From contig JAVFKD010000010.1 in assembly GCA_036429605.1 (NCBI GenBank), positions 682,001 to 746,000 of the forward strand: a stretch of 64,000 nt of DNA, in the 5' to 3' direction. The stretch's first letter is position 1; every line of letters begins with the position of its first letter. Below, piece by piece: positions 10,593 to 20,901 of the stretch. The translations under genes were made by a program, and so were the position numbers. The DNA is from Cladobotryum mycophilum (Eukaryota > Ascomycota > Sordariomycetes > Hypocreales > Hypocreaceae). The notes below the pieces were generated by a model. The model saw nothing but the letters and a program-made list of their open reading frames with translations. It searched no databases and was not told the DNA's origin.

Positions 10593-11186
10593 TTACTGCT
10601 TCTTCTCTTTATCCTGCCTCCTCAACCTAAACGCCTCAGACAGCCTATTCTGCACCATGCTCGCGCTCAACGGAATTCTCTTGCCATCCCTCGTCACACC
10701 GGCCTTTACCTCTTCCTCCCCAACCCACGTCCAATCCTGATGCTCATTCGGATCAAGCTTCACTTCCACCCCCTCCTCGACCTCGACCTCGAACGCAAAC
10801 GAGGAAATAATCTTTGTTCCCCTTGAATTGGTAAAAACCGACCACTTCTCCTTCCCCTCACCCTCATTGATGAGTCTCTTGAAGTGCTTGGCCTTCAGGC
10901 CCGCTTCCTCGACAGTTTCGCGCGCGCAGCCGTGTAGGATGGAAATGTCCTCGGGATCAACGGCGCCGCCGGGGACTTCCCACTTGTTGGGCATGCTGTC
11001 GTGCGCGGCGCGCTGGATGAGCAGCACGCGGTCCTGGGAGTCGAAAATGACGGCGGCGGAGGCCATGCCGTCAAAGGACTTTTCATTGATGCGGAGCCAT
11101 TCATCCTTGGAGACGGTCAAATCGGTTAGAGACTCGTCAAAGGTGAAGTCAAAGCTGATGGCTTCGGTGCCATTTGGTTGAGCCAT
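10593..11186 (-). CDS. Nudix hydrolase
   Basis: A single exon encodes 197 aa, starting at the ATG at 11186. The core shows KWEVPGGAVDPEDISILHG (68-86) followed by ARETVEEAGL (88-97). This is a Nudix box with the REUxEExGU half intact and a two-residue longer spacer than the canonical GX5EX7REUXEEXGU, a spacing I recall from fungal members with ILHGxxRE. The N-terminal ~40 residues and a C-terminal DWTWVGEEEV block frame the domain. Nudix enzymes hydrolyse nucleoside diphosphates linked to another moiety; the substrate here cannot be told. No signal peptide is seen, so it is probably cytosolic. Its 3' end faces the 3' end of the GH3 gene (178 bp apart). Confidence 0.88.
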   Translation of the reverse strand: MAQPNGTEAISFDFTFDESLTDLTVSKDEWLRINEKSFDGMASAAVIFDSQDRVLLIQRAAHDSMPNKWEVPGGAVDPEDISILHGCARETVEEAGLKAKHFKRLINEGEGKEKWSVFTNSRGTKIISSFAFEVEVEEGVEVKLDPNEHQDWTWVGEEEVKAGVTRDGKRIPLSASMVQNRLSEAFRLRRQDKEKKQ

Positions 11187-12081
11187 TTTTCTTCTTCTTA
11201 TATCAGTGATGGCTGATGACAATTTTTTTGGTTCTGAATAATCGGTTGATGCAAGCAATGAATTGTTTTTGACACAGCTATGAGATCCGCCTCAATCCCA
11301 TGTCCTGCGCAGCTCAAGGTTTGCATGCACACGTTTCCGTCTTGTTTCGTGTGGTGTTGAAAATTGTGAGATGATGGCGGGCGTGTCTCTTCTTTTAAGA
11401 AGGCTAATTAAGACGCAGACACAGCCTGGCGTCTCAACCTTGGTGCATGAAATTGCGCCAATCTTCATTCACCCCAATTCTCACCATGGGCAGCAAGGCT
11501 CACCAGCACAGCCTCTCATGCAAGAAGTCGTCATCGCATGCCGGGCATTCTACAGATTTACGACATGATTCACTCTTGTGAGTAATTCACTTTAACAAGA
11601 CCACAGACGATTTACTCTAATATTTCTGTAAATTTACTCTCACATGCCAACACATGGTAGTTACAGACAAGGCAAAGAGTTCATTCACATGGTATATACG
11701 ACGACATCTACGCGTTGAAAGAATGTAATATTTCACCTCGTTTTTTTTTGTATTGAGTTCAATAACCTTCATTTTTCTGCATCTTGAGACTCCAACGTTG
11801 AGCGTCATGCACATATACTCAGACCCTCATCAGTATGTAACCAAGCCTTCCAACTCATTTTGGCCCCACAATTAAACAGAGCCAACACAGTCACCAGTTC
11901 ATACCGATGAACTTTGGGGGTGGTATGTTCATCTTAAACGCCCTAGATCTATGAACAGACTCACGTGTTGTACATACGAATGCAACAACAGGATAATTCC
12001 CCTGCCTCTCATCAACAAAAGTCACTGCGTTGCTCGTGACACATGAGCAAAGCTGTGCTTGGCTGGTTGTATTGCAGTACC
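11187..12081. other. Intergenic between two minus-strand genes
   Basis: This would hold the Nudix promoter and the 3' flank of the P450. Only small frames occur and no motif was recognised. Confidence 0.35.
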
Positions 12082-13735
12082 TTAAAGGAAAGCAGCATCG
12101 CTCTCCTCCTGCGGCATCTCACTCCCAATCCGTCTCACCAGCTCTGCCTTTTGCTCACTCCTTGGTGTAATCTTGTAGGGGAAATCAACGACGCTGGCAA
12201 CGATTCCAGGTATAACCTTGAGTTCCGGTCGGATCTCTCTGCCGTACGAATCCAATGCCCTGCCGATATTGAAAACCGATAGCATCTGAGCGGCGAGTAT
12301 GAAGATGCTGGCATCTGCAACATACCGTCCGGGACAAACTCTCCGGCCATAGCCAAAAGCCAAGGGTTTGGGATCTGGCTCATTGCGCGGCTCCAAGTAT
12401 CGGTCCGGGTCAAACGAGGAAGGGTCCCTGTAAACCGCGGGGTCGTGCAGGAACCACCATATAGAGGGCATTATCATGGCACCGCTTGGTATGGTGTAGC
12501 CATTGTATTCCATCTCCTCGGAAGTCTTATGAGGGACTGCCAAAGGGCCGATTGGGAGCCACCGAAGCGTTTCTTTAACAATGCTCTCGATGTACGGTAG
12601 GTTATCGCGGTCCTCAAATTGCGGAAGCCTGTCAGTGCCAATCACGCGATCAATCTCCTCCTGTCCCTTACGCTGCACCTCTGGAAACATTGTCATGGCC
12701 AGTATGAGGCCTTTCAGTGTGTCCGCAGAGGTCGTTGTTCCTCCAATGTACATGTTTGCCGCCGCGAATTTGATATTGAGCTCTTCTTCGGGACTCAGAG
12801 TAGACTCTTTGCCATCTCCGCTGTATTCCTCAAGAAGTCTGTTCAGAAACGATGGTCGATGGTCGCCGGCTGCCATCCTCCGCCGAACGAACGAATATGG
12901 TGTGTCTATAACTTCCTCCACACCTTTTTTCCACAGCTTAGCCGTTTCTTTGAACGATGCGCCTGGGAAGTCGTCTGGAAGATGCCTCAGAGCGGGGATG
13001 ACATCTACCATCCAGGAGAGGGGGACCGAAGCAAGTGACATGTTGTTTATCATACCATCGATCAGAGCAACCAGCGGGTCGGGCTTGTTTCTCTCGACAG
13101 AATAACCATAGGTCATTTTGAGAATGGCGGCACCAGTTTTACTGCAGATGAAATCGAAATTAGTGACACCGTTTATGAAGAAAGTCTTGTCCAAACAGCT
13201 TAGTAGACCAAACTTACCGTGGCAAATGCTGAAAAAGAGTCTCTGGCTGCTCCAAGGTTCGCCAAAGGAATCGCTGCATCTCATCCCTTTGAAGGTTGCC
13301 GAATTGCGCTACCGCTTCATTTGTGCCTAAAACCTGATGGATAAGCTTACGCTGGCGACGATGCCCGCTATCGCACTGGCGTAGAGCTAAGATGCCACCG
13401 AAGCCACACAGTTCAGATGCAAACACTGTTGATGGTCGACCGGAGGACTTCAATGACTGCTTATTCAGGAGATTGTCCGCCGCTTCCCTGTCGTGGAGAA
13501 TGACGATTGTTTGGCCCATCACAGATACTGAGCTTATTGGCCCGTACTTGTCCTTGTGTGTAAGCCAATGTTGAAACTCGGGAACGCCATTTGGCGGCAT
13601 GTCGAAGATGTTGCCGAGGATGGGTAGGGGTTTGGGCCCTGGAGGAAGGCGTTGGACGACCTTTCTCCGAAAGCGTAGTCGAAAAATGAGCCATATCGTG
13701 GTGCAGATGATACCCAGAACCAGTAGGTTCTGCAT
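12082..13735 (-). CDS. Cytochrome P450 monooxygenase (O-methylsterigmatocystin-oxidoreductase-like)
   Basis: Exon 1 runs 13735-13218 and exon 2 13141-12082, with a 76-bp intron (GTAAGT donor, CTGCAG acceptor); the joined frame gives 525 aa. An N-terminal anchor (LLVLGIICTTIWLIFRL, 4-20) and hinge PPGPKPLPILGN (31-42) place it on the ER facing the cytosol. Landmarks: I-helix AANMYIGGTTTSADT (300-314), ExxR as KETLRW (E363, R366), FDPDRYL (416-422) and heme loop FGYGRRVCPGR with the ligand Cys at 442. The C-helix region reads ALRQCDSGHRRQRK without the usual WxxxR Trp. The overall pattern is that of the fungal CYP group containing OrdA/CYP64-like and PAH- or metabolite-oxidising enzymes; substrate unknown. 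No other secondary-metabolism gene lies beside it, so it looks like a solitary oxidase. Confidence 0.9.
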
Positions 13736-13840
13736 GGTGACGAATTGTCTAGCAAACCTGAACACTTTGTCCGTGGTCCAAGTTTGCGGAGGGGAGATAA
13801 TTGTATGAAACGAGGACGACGTGATGCCACTCTTGCTGGG

Positions 13841-13850
13841 CTTATATAGG
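13841..13850 (-). promoter_or_regulatory. TATA-like box of the P450 gene
   Basis: On the minus strand CCTATATAAG lies about 106 bp before the P450 start codon. A second TA-repeat tract (13895-13907) lies further upstream. Assigned by position and consensus only. Confidence 0.4.
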
Positions 13851-13907
13851 AGGAGTTTAAGTTCTTGGCCGGCTTGACCACCACCGAGTTGGGGTATATA
13901 TATATAT

Positions 13908-14559
13908 CGATTGGTAATGGGCGTAAGAGGCAGCGACGAATAGGAAACGTGGTTTGAGTGCCTCAGAAAAAAATTGAGGGATTATTGGGATACTCGCGCG
14001 AAAGATTCTTATCTCTGTGAACTACCAAGAATCGACCGTTCTAGTTCCGGTCGGCTGAGGCTAGAGAGACTACTTGGAAGCAGCCCCAATCCTCAACGTT
14101 GTGGAGAAGCCATGGGTCTTTAATTAATATTGATCTCATATTCTTGGCATCCCTACATAGAAGTCCGTTCCTTGAACATTGGGCCGTCACGTTATCTGTA
14201 GAAAGCATTTTAAATAGGCATAAATAAAGATACAATACAAGGAATTATGGATATGAAGTCTCTCGGCCAGGGGGTAAGAGACCCCAGTCGTAATATAGGT
14301 ATCCAGCATAAATGGATCTTCGGATGCGGGGGTAGACCAAATTACTCCATTCGTCGTGGCTGGGCTCGGGAGGCCCACAAGCCGCCATGGCGATGTATGA
14401 TTTCCCAGATTGGAGTTGTGATGTGACTGCAAGAAACTACCAGAGTGGAGTGTATGCGGCATATGGCCTTGGACATCAGGACTCTCTCTTCTTTAGATAT
14501 GTAGAGGCGATTAGTGAGCAGTAACGTAGCATCAAGAGCCAACCTTCTCCTACATCTAC
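13908..14559. other. Intergenic, no gene recognised
   Basis: Upstream flank of the P450 gene; small frames only, normal GC, no motif recognised. Confidence 0.3.
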
Positions 14560-15000
14560 AGGACCCCCTACCTTTAGGTCTAAATTTATTATAACCTATA
14601 CTAATTTTACTAATAGAAATACTAAAAATAATCTAAAAAATACTTTTAAAGACTTTAAAGTATAATAATAATTTTTTTTTAAATTCTTTTAAAATAATTA
14701 AAATACAATAATTAAATTTATTATATAATTAAAATAAATAATAGTTTTTATAAATAAATATATTTTTAATGATGTTAATATAATTTTTTTTAAAATTTTT
14801 AAAATCTTTTATTATTTTTAAAAAACTTTTTAAAATAATCAATAATAAATTAAAAAAAGATTTTTTTAAAAAAAAGATTATAATTACTATTATATTTAAG
14901 TATAGTAAAAACTAGCGCTGGCTGTTATAATATTCTACTAGGAATCACACATAACTTAAATAGGATAAATGAATAAACTAAATAAATAAGTAGTATTAAG
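14560..15000. mobile_element. AT-rich RIP-like relic
   Basis: Composition drops abruptly to mostly A, T and short TTAAAA/TAAATA words across about 440 bp, the signature of extensive C-to-T change on both strands. No protein can be read through it. It is interpreted as the remnant of a RIP-mutated repeat; its class is unknown. Confidence 0.6.
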
Positions 15001-15924
15001 AGCCTATGTTATTAGCAGGGTGTCCTTAAAATAGATTTCCAACGCTCGACTACGGTTACGGTAACATGACAGTAAATAGTGATACAGCCTTCCTAAGATA
15101 TGAAATATACATCAGACCCCCTGTTATCGTATACTTATAAGTATTGCATATATGGAAATCGAAGAGTGCTGGAATCAGTAGGATAATGCGGTCCGCTAAC
15201 TAATGCTGTTCATAATATAGTTAAGTATTTAATACATATTACCTTGGCAAGCTGCATAACTCGAGCGGTTAGCCGGACGTCAAAGATAGGCAAATCTTAA
15301 ACCCTATAGGCCACCGAGTAATTGTGTCCATTAGGACCGCGGCAGTCCTAGACATGCGGGGTCTGATAGCGGCAGAAGAAGACCTTCCTTTCTTTGTCAG
15401 CCCCATCTGGTTGATTCCGAGGATTGCGGACGGACGGAACAAGCTCGACCTCGACATTCCGGGTCGCGTGAGCGCTGAGAATTCCGCCTACCGTGCCGTG
15501 CACGTAGGGAAAGATGCTGACTCTAAATGACATTCCAGATAGTGTAGAGTGGCTCGTTAACAGAGGAGACACGATCGATGAAGTTAGTAGCGTTGGTGTG
15601 ACCAACGGCACGGCCCGGAAGCCGGCAATTGACTCGACTGTTGGAGGGGAGCTGTTCCGGCCGTCAAAGAAACTTGGACAGTTGAGAAGTGTAACAAAGG
15701 AAATGTAAACTAGACACGGAATCCTCCGCATTGAACGGGCTATTGTTTAATGAGTGGCTAAATTCTAGTATCACCCCACCCTCCTGTTTCGTAGATAGTT
15801 ATCGCAATCATGTCAATAATTTAGTAAGACACGGGCAGTGCGTGCGTTGAGGACTTCCGTTCTAATGCACAACCCCTGCCTGACGCCACAATTACTCTGG
15901 CCATTTATCACAGCTTCGGACTCA
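15001..15924. other. Intergenic with a short normal-GC island (15240-15720)
   Basis: Between the AT-rich relic and the first HET gene is a sharply bounded normal-GC island. It holds overlapping frames (+ 15324-15530, 68 codons; + 15514-15708, 64 codons; - 15348-15731), none with a recognised domain. It could be a fragment of a gene flanking the relic. I do not call a gene. Confidence 0.3.
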
Positions 15925-18515
15925 TCAGATAATCCTCACCTGTCTCGTCTTGAAACACAACGAATCCGACAACCTGTCGGAAGGGCACCGATACACACCT
16001 CTCCACCCCCAGCCTTCCGGCTCCAACTCATAGGTATCGGTCCACTTATCCGGATTTGCAATATCGACGTGCTGGGCATGGTCCTCCTTTGTTGCGCAGA
16101 CTGCCACGACCGCATCTTGGCCCTCTTCCGCATTCTGTGCTGCGAATGGCGCAGACAGATTTGGGCCCAAGCCAGACTCTACGGACTTTATAAATAAGGG
16201 GCGAAGAAAAATGACTCGCTCGTAACCTTCCAAAGAGAGGAGCTGCTTGGCCCGGTCTCAACATGAACCGGCGAGATCGACATGCCGACCAACAGGAGGG
16301 CTGCTCTCTGGCGAGTAGACATGTGCGAGCCATGTTCCGTAAAGGAAGGTTGTCTTGCCATCAGCCGATACCACGATTCTTGCCGCATCGGTGCCAGAGC
16401 CGTCATACGGCCAGTAAATTAGCTCGTTAGGTCGCCGGGGGGGGGAGCATGCGGTCCAAGAACTTGCGGTGTAGCCGGATCCCAGCCATAGCCATGGAGA
16501 GCATTGGCGATGCGATCACAGCTCGACATCAAAAAACCTGTTCTCACACTGGTGCGCCCCCTGCTCTTCCACAGTGACAGTGCCGACCGGTGTGCCCTGT
16601 CTTCCCCGCAGATCAGGCTCCATATAATGACATCGTCGCCTCGATGCGACGCGTAGCGGCGACTCAGCATGATACTCGCTGTCTCGATACTGGGAGATTG
16701 GACCTTGGCAGTTGACGGCATCAACTGCGGGGAACCGATCAAGAGGCGCACAAGTCAACGCGCCCACCCCGGTAGAGCGTGGCGAGAATGTCCTTGAGGG
16801 CTATGAGCCGATTCCCCTTGCATAAAAGATACACCGCTTTGTTGCCACGGATAACTTCGAGCATCGTCCAACCGCGAACGTTCCAGTCACTGAGCAGGAG
16901 AACCGACATGAGAACTTCGAGCCGTGGTACAGACAGCGGCTCGCCAACATCGACCTCCATAATGTCCTTGTCGCATATCAGCGTTGCCTTGCTGTTCCTG
17001 AAGATGGGATTGATGGTCTTGATGGCGGCCGAGCGGAGTTCGCGGTCAGATGGAATGCATGCGGCGTCGATCCAGTACGAGTCACATCCAAGGTCCCGCG
17101 CAATGTCAGAATAGCGGCTATGGAGACATTCGTTGAACCCTTCATCGGCTTTCCCGCCCTGTCCGTGGCTCCAGACGTGCGACACGGCTAGGGTTCGATC
17201 CAACGCCATGCAATATTGCATTGGCCCACCCGGGGAGTCAATGAGTAAGCTACGCTCCGGGGTCCTTGAACGCTGCGATAGGATTCTTCACTCCACGGCA
17301 GTCGCCTACATATTTTTGTGCAAGCAATATCGTGAGCGGAGTGATCCGGTGTCTCCACTCCAAAGAATCGCCCGCAACTCGCCCACGACCTCCCATTGCA
17401 CTGCTCCCACGAACCGTCGCTAATTTGGCGGCATCGTGGTTTGCTGTCAGCAAACTGCTCGTTGAAGCAGGCGAAGAAGGTCCGATAATCCCGCGTGCCA
17501 GAAAGTGCGCTACTTCGAAGCAGGTCGAATGAATACCGGCACACGTAGTCGCATCCCAGGCCAACCTGATCGTCGCTCTGCAACGATGACCCGAGGGCGC
17601 TGAAGTCAATGACTGGGTCCACGTCCATGTCTGGGCTCGGAAGACTCTGGATCCAGTAAGCATTTAACTCGTGCCGGAGTCGCGTCCGAAGACGTAGCAC
17701 GAAAAGAGCAGGAGAGAGCGTTGCCATGCCGTCCAGAGAAAGGCTCGTACGACCCGGTGTGAATGCTGGCGGAAGGATGGTCCAGTATTTGGTGATTCGT
17801 GCGGCATAGTGAGAGAATCGAGAAACCTTGATAGCAAGTTGAAATATCTTTGCATGACGTCGGACGCCAACGGATGCGTCGTTTGATCGAGGTACGCCAC
17901 CAACAGAACCAGGCGAATCATATTGGTGTCGAACTGTATTGTTACCTTGTAGTCCTCCCACCTCGGGCGGAAACCATGCTCCCGTAACGCCGTTGAGGAA
18001 TTGGTGAGAAGATATCCTTCAAAAGAGGGGTCCTCGTTGTCATAAACGGAGCACATGTTATCAACGAGCCGCGTAGAGGATTTGGGGAGCCTGTGAAGAA
18101 TATTGGCGGCGGTGATGGGCACCAACGTCGACTCCATGGCATTTCTAGATGAAACGTCGCAGTCAAGGAGATCGTAGAGCGACGTTTCCAGCAGTTCAAA
18201 ATGGTTGCTGGCATCTTCAGCGCACGCTAACAAGGTGTTCGTCAGGTCTTTGGGCCGGTCTCTCTACAATGGACAATAGACGACGATACTAGTTGGTTTC
18301 GCTCCCTCCGAAGCCACCGACTCAACTGTGCATTCTTCTAGATCGTCGGAGTCGCACTCGCCTTCTCTATCATGATTCTGTTTTGCCGATATAAGACTCC
18401 TTAGCTCCAACCACATATTCGCCCAGATAAACTGTATTCTCTTCTCAGGGGCAACTTCATTCGCACTCAGCTCAAGGGCCTTTGCTACTATCACCGACGA
18501 AATATTCAAACTCAT
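15925..18515 (-). pseudogene. HET-domain (heterokaryon incompatibility) gene, frame broken as assembled
   Basis: One protein family can be followed over ~2.6 kb in alternating frames from the ATG at 18515. First come an N-terminal helical region, then GRSWASCGRFFG and SVQGPRSVAY, then the HET core: LDRTLAVSHVWSHGQGG, LGCDSYWIDAACIPSD, then SKATLICDKD and WNVRGWTMLEVIRGN. Last is a C-terminal part with MLSRRYASHRGDDVIIWSL and ELEPEGWGWRGVY. HET proteins trigger cell death on fusion of incompatible hyphae. Frame breaks lie near 17705 (T run), 17233 (G run), 16753 (T run) and 16445 (run of nine C on this strand). Each is fixed by one added base in a homopolymer. A TAG at 18261-18263 may fall in a 54-bp intron (GTGGCT..GTAG), and a TGA near 16258 is unexplained. 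Either a pseudogene or an intact gene with assembly indels. Confidence 0.7.
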
Positions 18516-19234
18516 AGTGAAAGTCAAAGATATACATGTGCAACTTATCTTTGTCGGCAGAGTTGTATTTAAAGTCCCACCTATTTAGACTTAACCATAT
18601 GCCCCGTGGTAAGCAGAAGACAGGAGGATAGGGACCACAAATATTACCCATGTAGGTTACGGCCTGACGTTTATATCATGTTGATTCAGGGTAGCAATGA
18701 CACGTATATTCGGAAATATGAATAACGCGGAATCCGGAGAAACCGGTGTCGGGGCGTATGAAGTGATTAGTAGTAGTAATAATAAAGAACTGGCTGGACG
18801 AGATCAATACAGGACACAAACTAGTCACTACGCATCATATATACCATGTATACAAGCTCAAGCCATTTCTCAAGGAGTTTCCAAGAGAGTGAGCATGCAC
18901 TGCAGCCAGGTAAGCGTATGATAGGTAAGTTTGAAGAACACCTAGCCCGGGAAGCGATGAGTTTGCTCCAATATCAAATACTCACGGCAAGATTGAGATT
19001 TTCATGCCCCTACACATACTTATCCGATTCATTCAACTGTATATTGGATATGGAAAAAATATAAAGGGGCTTCTCAGTATAGACTTTCATACATATTTCA
19101 ATCTACCCCACATTCTGCTGGTAGAGAAAGTGTGTGAATAACCTTGGCAGCTTGATGTAAAATGATAGTAGTGTTGGCATGGTTATTTCCATAGTTCTAA
19201 TCTCTATATGAAGTAGAAAAAGAGTGTATCTGTC
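18516..19234. other. Intergenic, no gene recognised
   Basis: Upstream flank of the HET gene and 5' flank of the 5S genes; short frames only. Confidence 0.3.
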
Positions 19235-19353
19235 ACATACGACCATATCCATTGGAATATACGGGATCCCGTCCGCTCTCCCATAGTCAAGCCAATGAGA
19301 GGCAGATTAGTAGTTGGGTGGGTGACCACCAGCGAACACCGGCTGTTGTATGT
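19235..19353 (+). rRNA. 5S ribosomal RNA (variant copy 1)
   Basis: The 119-nt unit begins ACATACGACC and ends TTGTATGT, closing the terminal helix I, and is followed at once by a T6 run, the Pol III terminator. Conserved internal blocks include CCCGTCCGCTC and TTAGTAGTTGGGTGGGTGA (5S A/C-box region) with CCACCAGCGAA. The helix II/III region differs from the usual ascomycete sequence (CCATTGG pairing with CCAATG), but base pairing is preserved by compensatory change. That argues for a functional or recently functional variant. Filamentous ascomycetes carry dispersed 5S genes with sequence isotypes, so an isolated copy between protein genes is normal. Confidence 0.88.
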
Positions 19354-19427
19354 TTTTTGTGATTTTTTGGTATTATGGCTATCATTTCTTCCCGCTATTA
19401 TAACCGGAATGAAGCCATCACCCAGAC
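19354..19427 (+). terminator. Pol III T-run terminator and spacer between 5S copies
   Basis: A T6 run (19353-19358) directly after copy 1 is the expected RNA polymerase III stop, followed by a second T6 run and a 74-bp spacer to copy 2. Confidence 0.6.
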
Positions 19428-19546
19428 ACATACGACCACAGGCAGTAGAGAATTCGGGGTCCCGTCCGCTCCCCCATAGACAAGCTACTGACCGGCAGAT
19501 TAGTAGTTGAGTGGGTGACCATCAGCGAATACCGGCTGTTGTATGT
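19428..19546 (+). rRNA. 5S ribosomal RNA (variant copy 2)
   Basis: A second 119-nt unit has the same ends (ACATACGACC ... TTGTATGT) and a T6 terminator. It differs from copy 1 in helix II (GGCAGTAG pairing with CTACTGACC) and in the helix V hairpin. There GTTGAGTGGGTGACCATCAG shows a G-to-A and a C-to-T that restore an A-U pair. Compensated differences at several helices mean it diverged under structural constraint rather than by random decay. It is in tandem with copy 1, same strand, 74 bp apart. Confidence 0.85.
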
Positions 19547-19640
19547 TTTTTATTTTTATTTCGTTTTTTTCTTCCTTTTATTTTTCCTATTGTGATACAG
19601 GCCCTGGAATATTTTATTTCATATTTTCTTTTTGCCACGA

Positions 19641-20684
19641 ATGTCCTTTATAAACGCTCACCGTGAAGGGGGCAAACTTGGACGGAAGAGTATAACTGAG
19701 TACATCCCTCTCTGTCTGACTGTCAATGCTAGGATGCCGCTACAAAGATACATACAGTGTATTGAAAGAGCAAGCTCTATTCACCTTGCCCGTCAAGTCG
19801 ACGCATGCCAGCCGCTGTTCCCCGAAGAGAGCATGTCTACACACATGGTCGCTGGGGGGACGGTGGCCGTGACACTAGCCAGACTGGGTCTAAAGTTGGA
19901 CGTCGTCCTTGGGATAGGAATGGCTGGTCCGGTCAGCGGGGATGACCTACGGACCATTGAAGGGATATGCTCCAGCATTGGCCTACCGACGCTCATTGGC
20001 CTGTGTCTATACGTCCATCTGAAGACACTTGAAACCCTTGCTGCGCGAAACTACCACGTCGCTGGCTTTCTCAATGAATATGTCCGTACCCTCGAGGACA
20101 TCAACATCCACGACTCCATCGAGTCGAGTCTCGCTTCATCTCAAAAGGACTCAGGGGCGACTATATCCCACGTCCAGCCCCACGATCATGAAGAATTTGT
20201 GAAATGTTCCGCTGATGGATTTAAAGACAGCGGGCGCTCGTTCGAGCTCCTCAGTACCTTAGCACGAATCACCCTGCGGAGATCAGATACCGTATGTTTC
20301 GTCGTCAAAGTCAACAGCGAAGTGGCCAGTACGGATGCTCTGGCCCTGGTTGAGACGGCGTACGGTCTGGTAGGCTTCCTCTACCTAGGCAGCACGATCC
20401 ACAAGTACCGCAACAGAGGTCTTCACTACGCTCCGAACCGAGCCCGGCTGTTGGAGGCCCGCAAGCAGGGCTGTCGTCTGGCGATTGTCGAGATCTGGTT
20501 GGGGAATGCGAGCGGGCGAAATGCGGAGCGGATAGGATTCAGAGTCGTGTATACCAGGACATGGCTTCAAAGGGGGTGCTTGAATAGTTCTGTTGAAGTT
20601 TTGTCACTCATTGATGCCAGCGATACTGTTCTCGCGGCACTTTATAATGTGGCGCACCTTTCAGGAGCCATGTGTCTGATATGA
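19641..20684 (+). CDS. Two-domain GNAT-family N-acetyltransferase-like protein
   Basis: A single exon encodes 347 aa from the ATG at 19641. The C-terminal half carries the GNAT core: a region like FLYLGSTIHKYRNRGLHYA, then LLEARKQGCRLAIVEIW and NASGRNAERIGFRVVYTRTW (residues ~250-310). The last block is the strongly conserved QRNxERxGFRxxYTR end of GNATs. The N-terminal half (~30-150) has LARLGLKLDVVLGIGMAGPVSGDDL and resembles the degenerate first GNAT-like domain of the tandem type seen in bacterial and fungal members. GNATs move an acetyl group from acetyl-CoA to an amine; the substrate is unknown. The acetyl-CoA loop (Q/RxxGxG/A) reads RNRGLH and is followed by five extra residues (PNRAR), so activity is uncertain. 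It sits between two 5S genes and a second HET gene. Confidence 0.72.
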   Translation: MSFINAHREGGKLGRKSITEYIPLCLTVNARMPLQRYIQCIERASSIHLARQVDACQPLFPEESMSTHMVAGGTVAVTLARLGLKLDVVLGIGMAGPVSGDDLRTIEGICSSIGLPTLIGLCLYVHLKTLETLAARNYHVAGFLNEYVRTLEDINIHDSIESSLASSQKDSGATISHVQPHDHEEFVKCSADGFKDSGRSFELLSTLARITLRRSDTVCFVVKVNSEVASTDALALVETAYGLVGFLYLGSTIHKYRNRGLHYAPNRARLLEARKQGCRLAIVEIWLGNASGRNAERIGFRVVYTRTWLQRGCLNSSVEVLSLIDASDTVLAALYNVAHLSGAMCLI

Positions 20685-20901
20685 ATGCTCACTCTTACGC
20701 TTCCTATGGAATACTGTGAATTCATCATATGTAGATAAAATGAGCTATTAAGTTTAATCACATTAGTCATATGGGTAATAATGAAGTGTCTGATATTGGA
20801 AGGTTTCTATGCTTGCTAGAAGCCGTAACACAAGGTCTGAACTACTGACCTGGGGGTCTTGTTACACTCGCAGTTCCGTGTATTCAAAGCCTGTAAACTA
20901 T

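Noticed and set aside
15246..15330. A possible tRNA (CTCGAGCGGTTAG resembles a D-arm/A box)
   Set aside because: No matching T-arm GGTTCGAAYCC or acceptor pairing can be found downstream.
18261..18263. In-frame TAG in HET gene 1 as proof of pseudogenisation
   Set aside because: It may lie inside a 54-bp intron with GT and TAG ends in matching phase, so it is not decisive.
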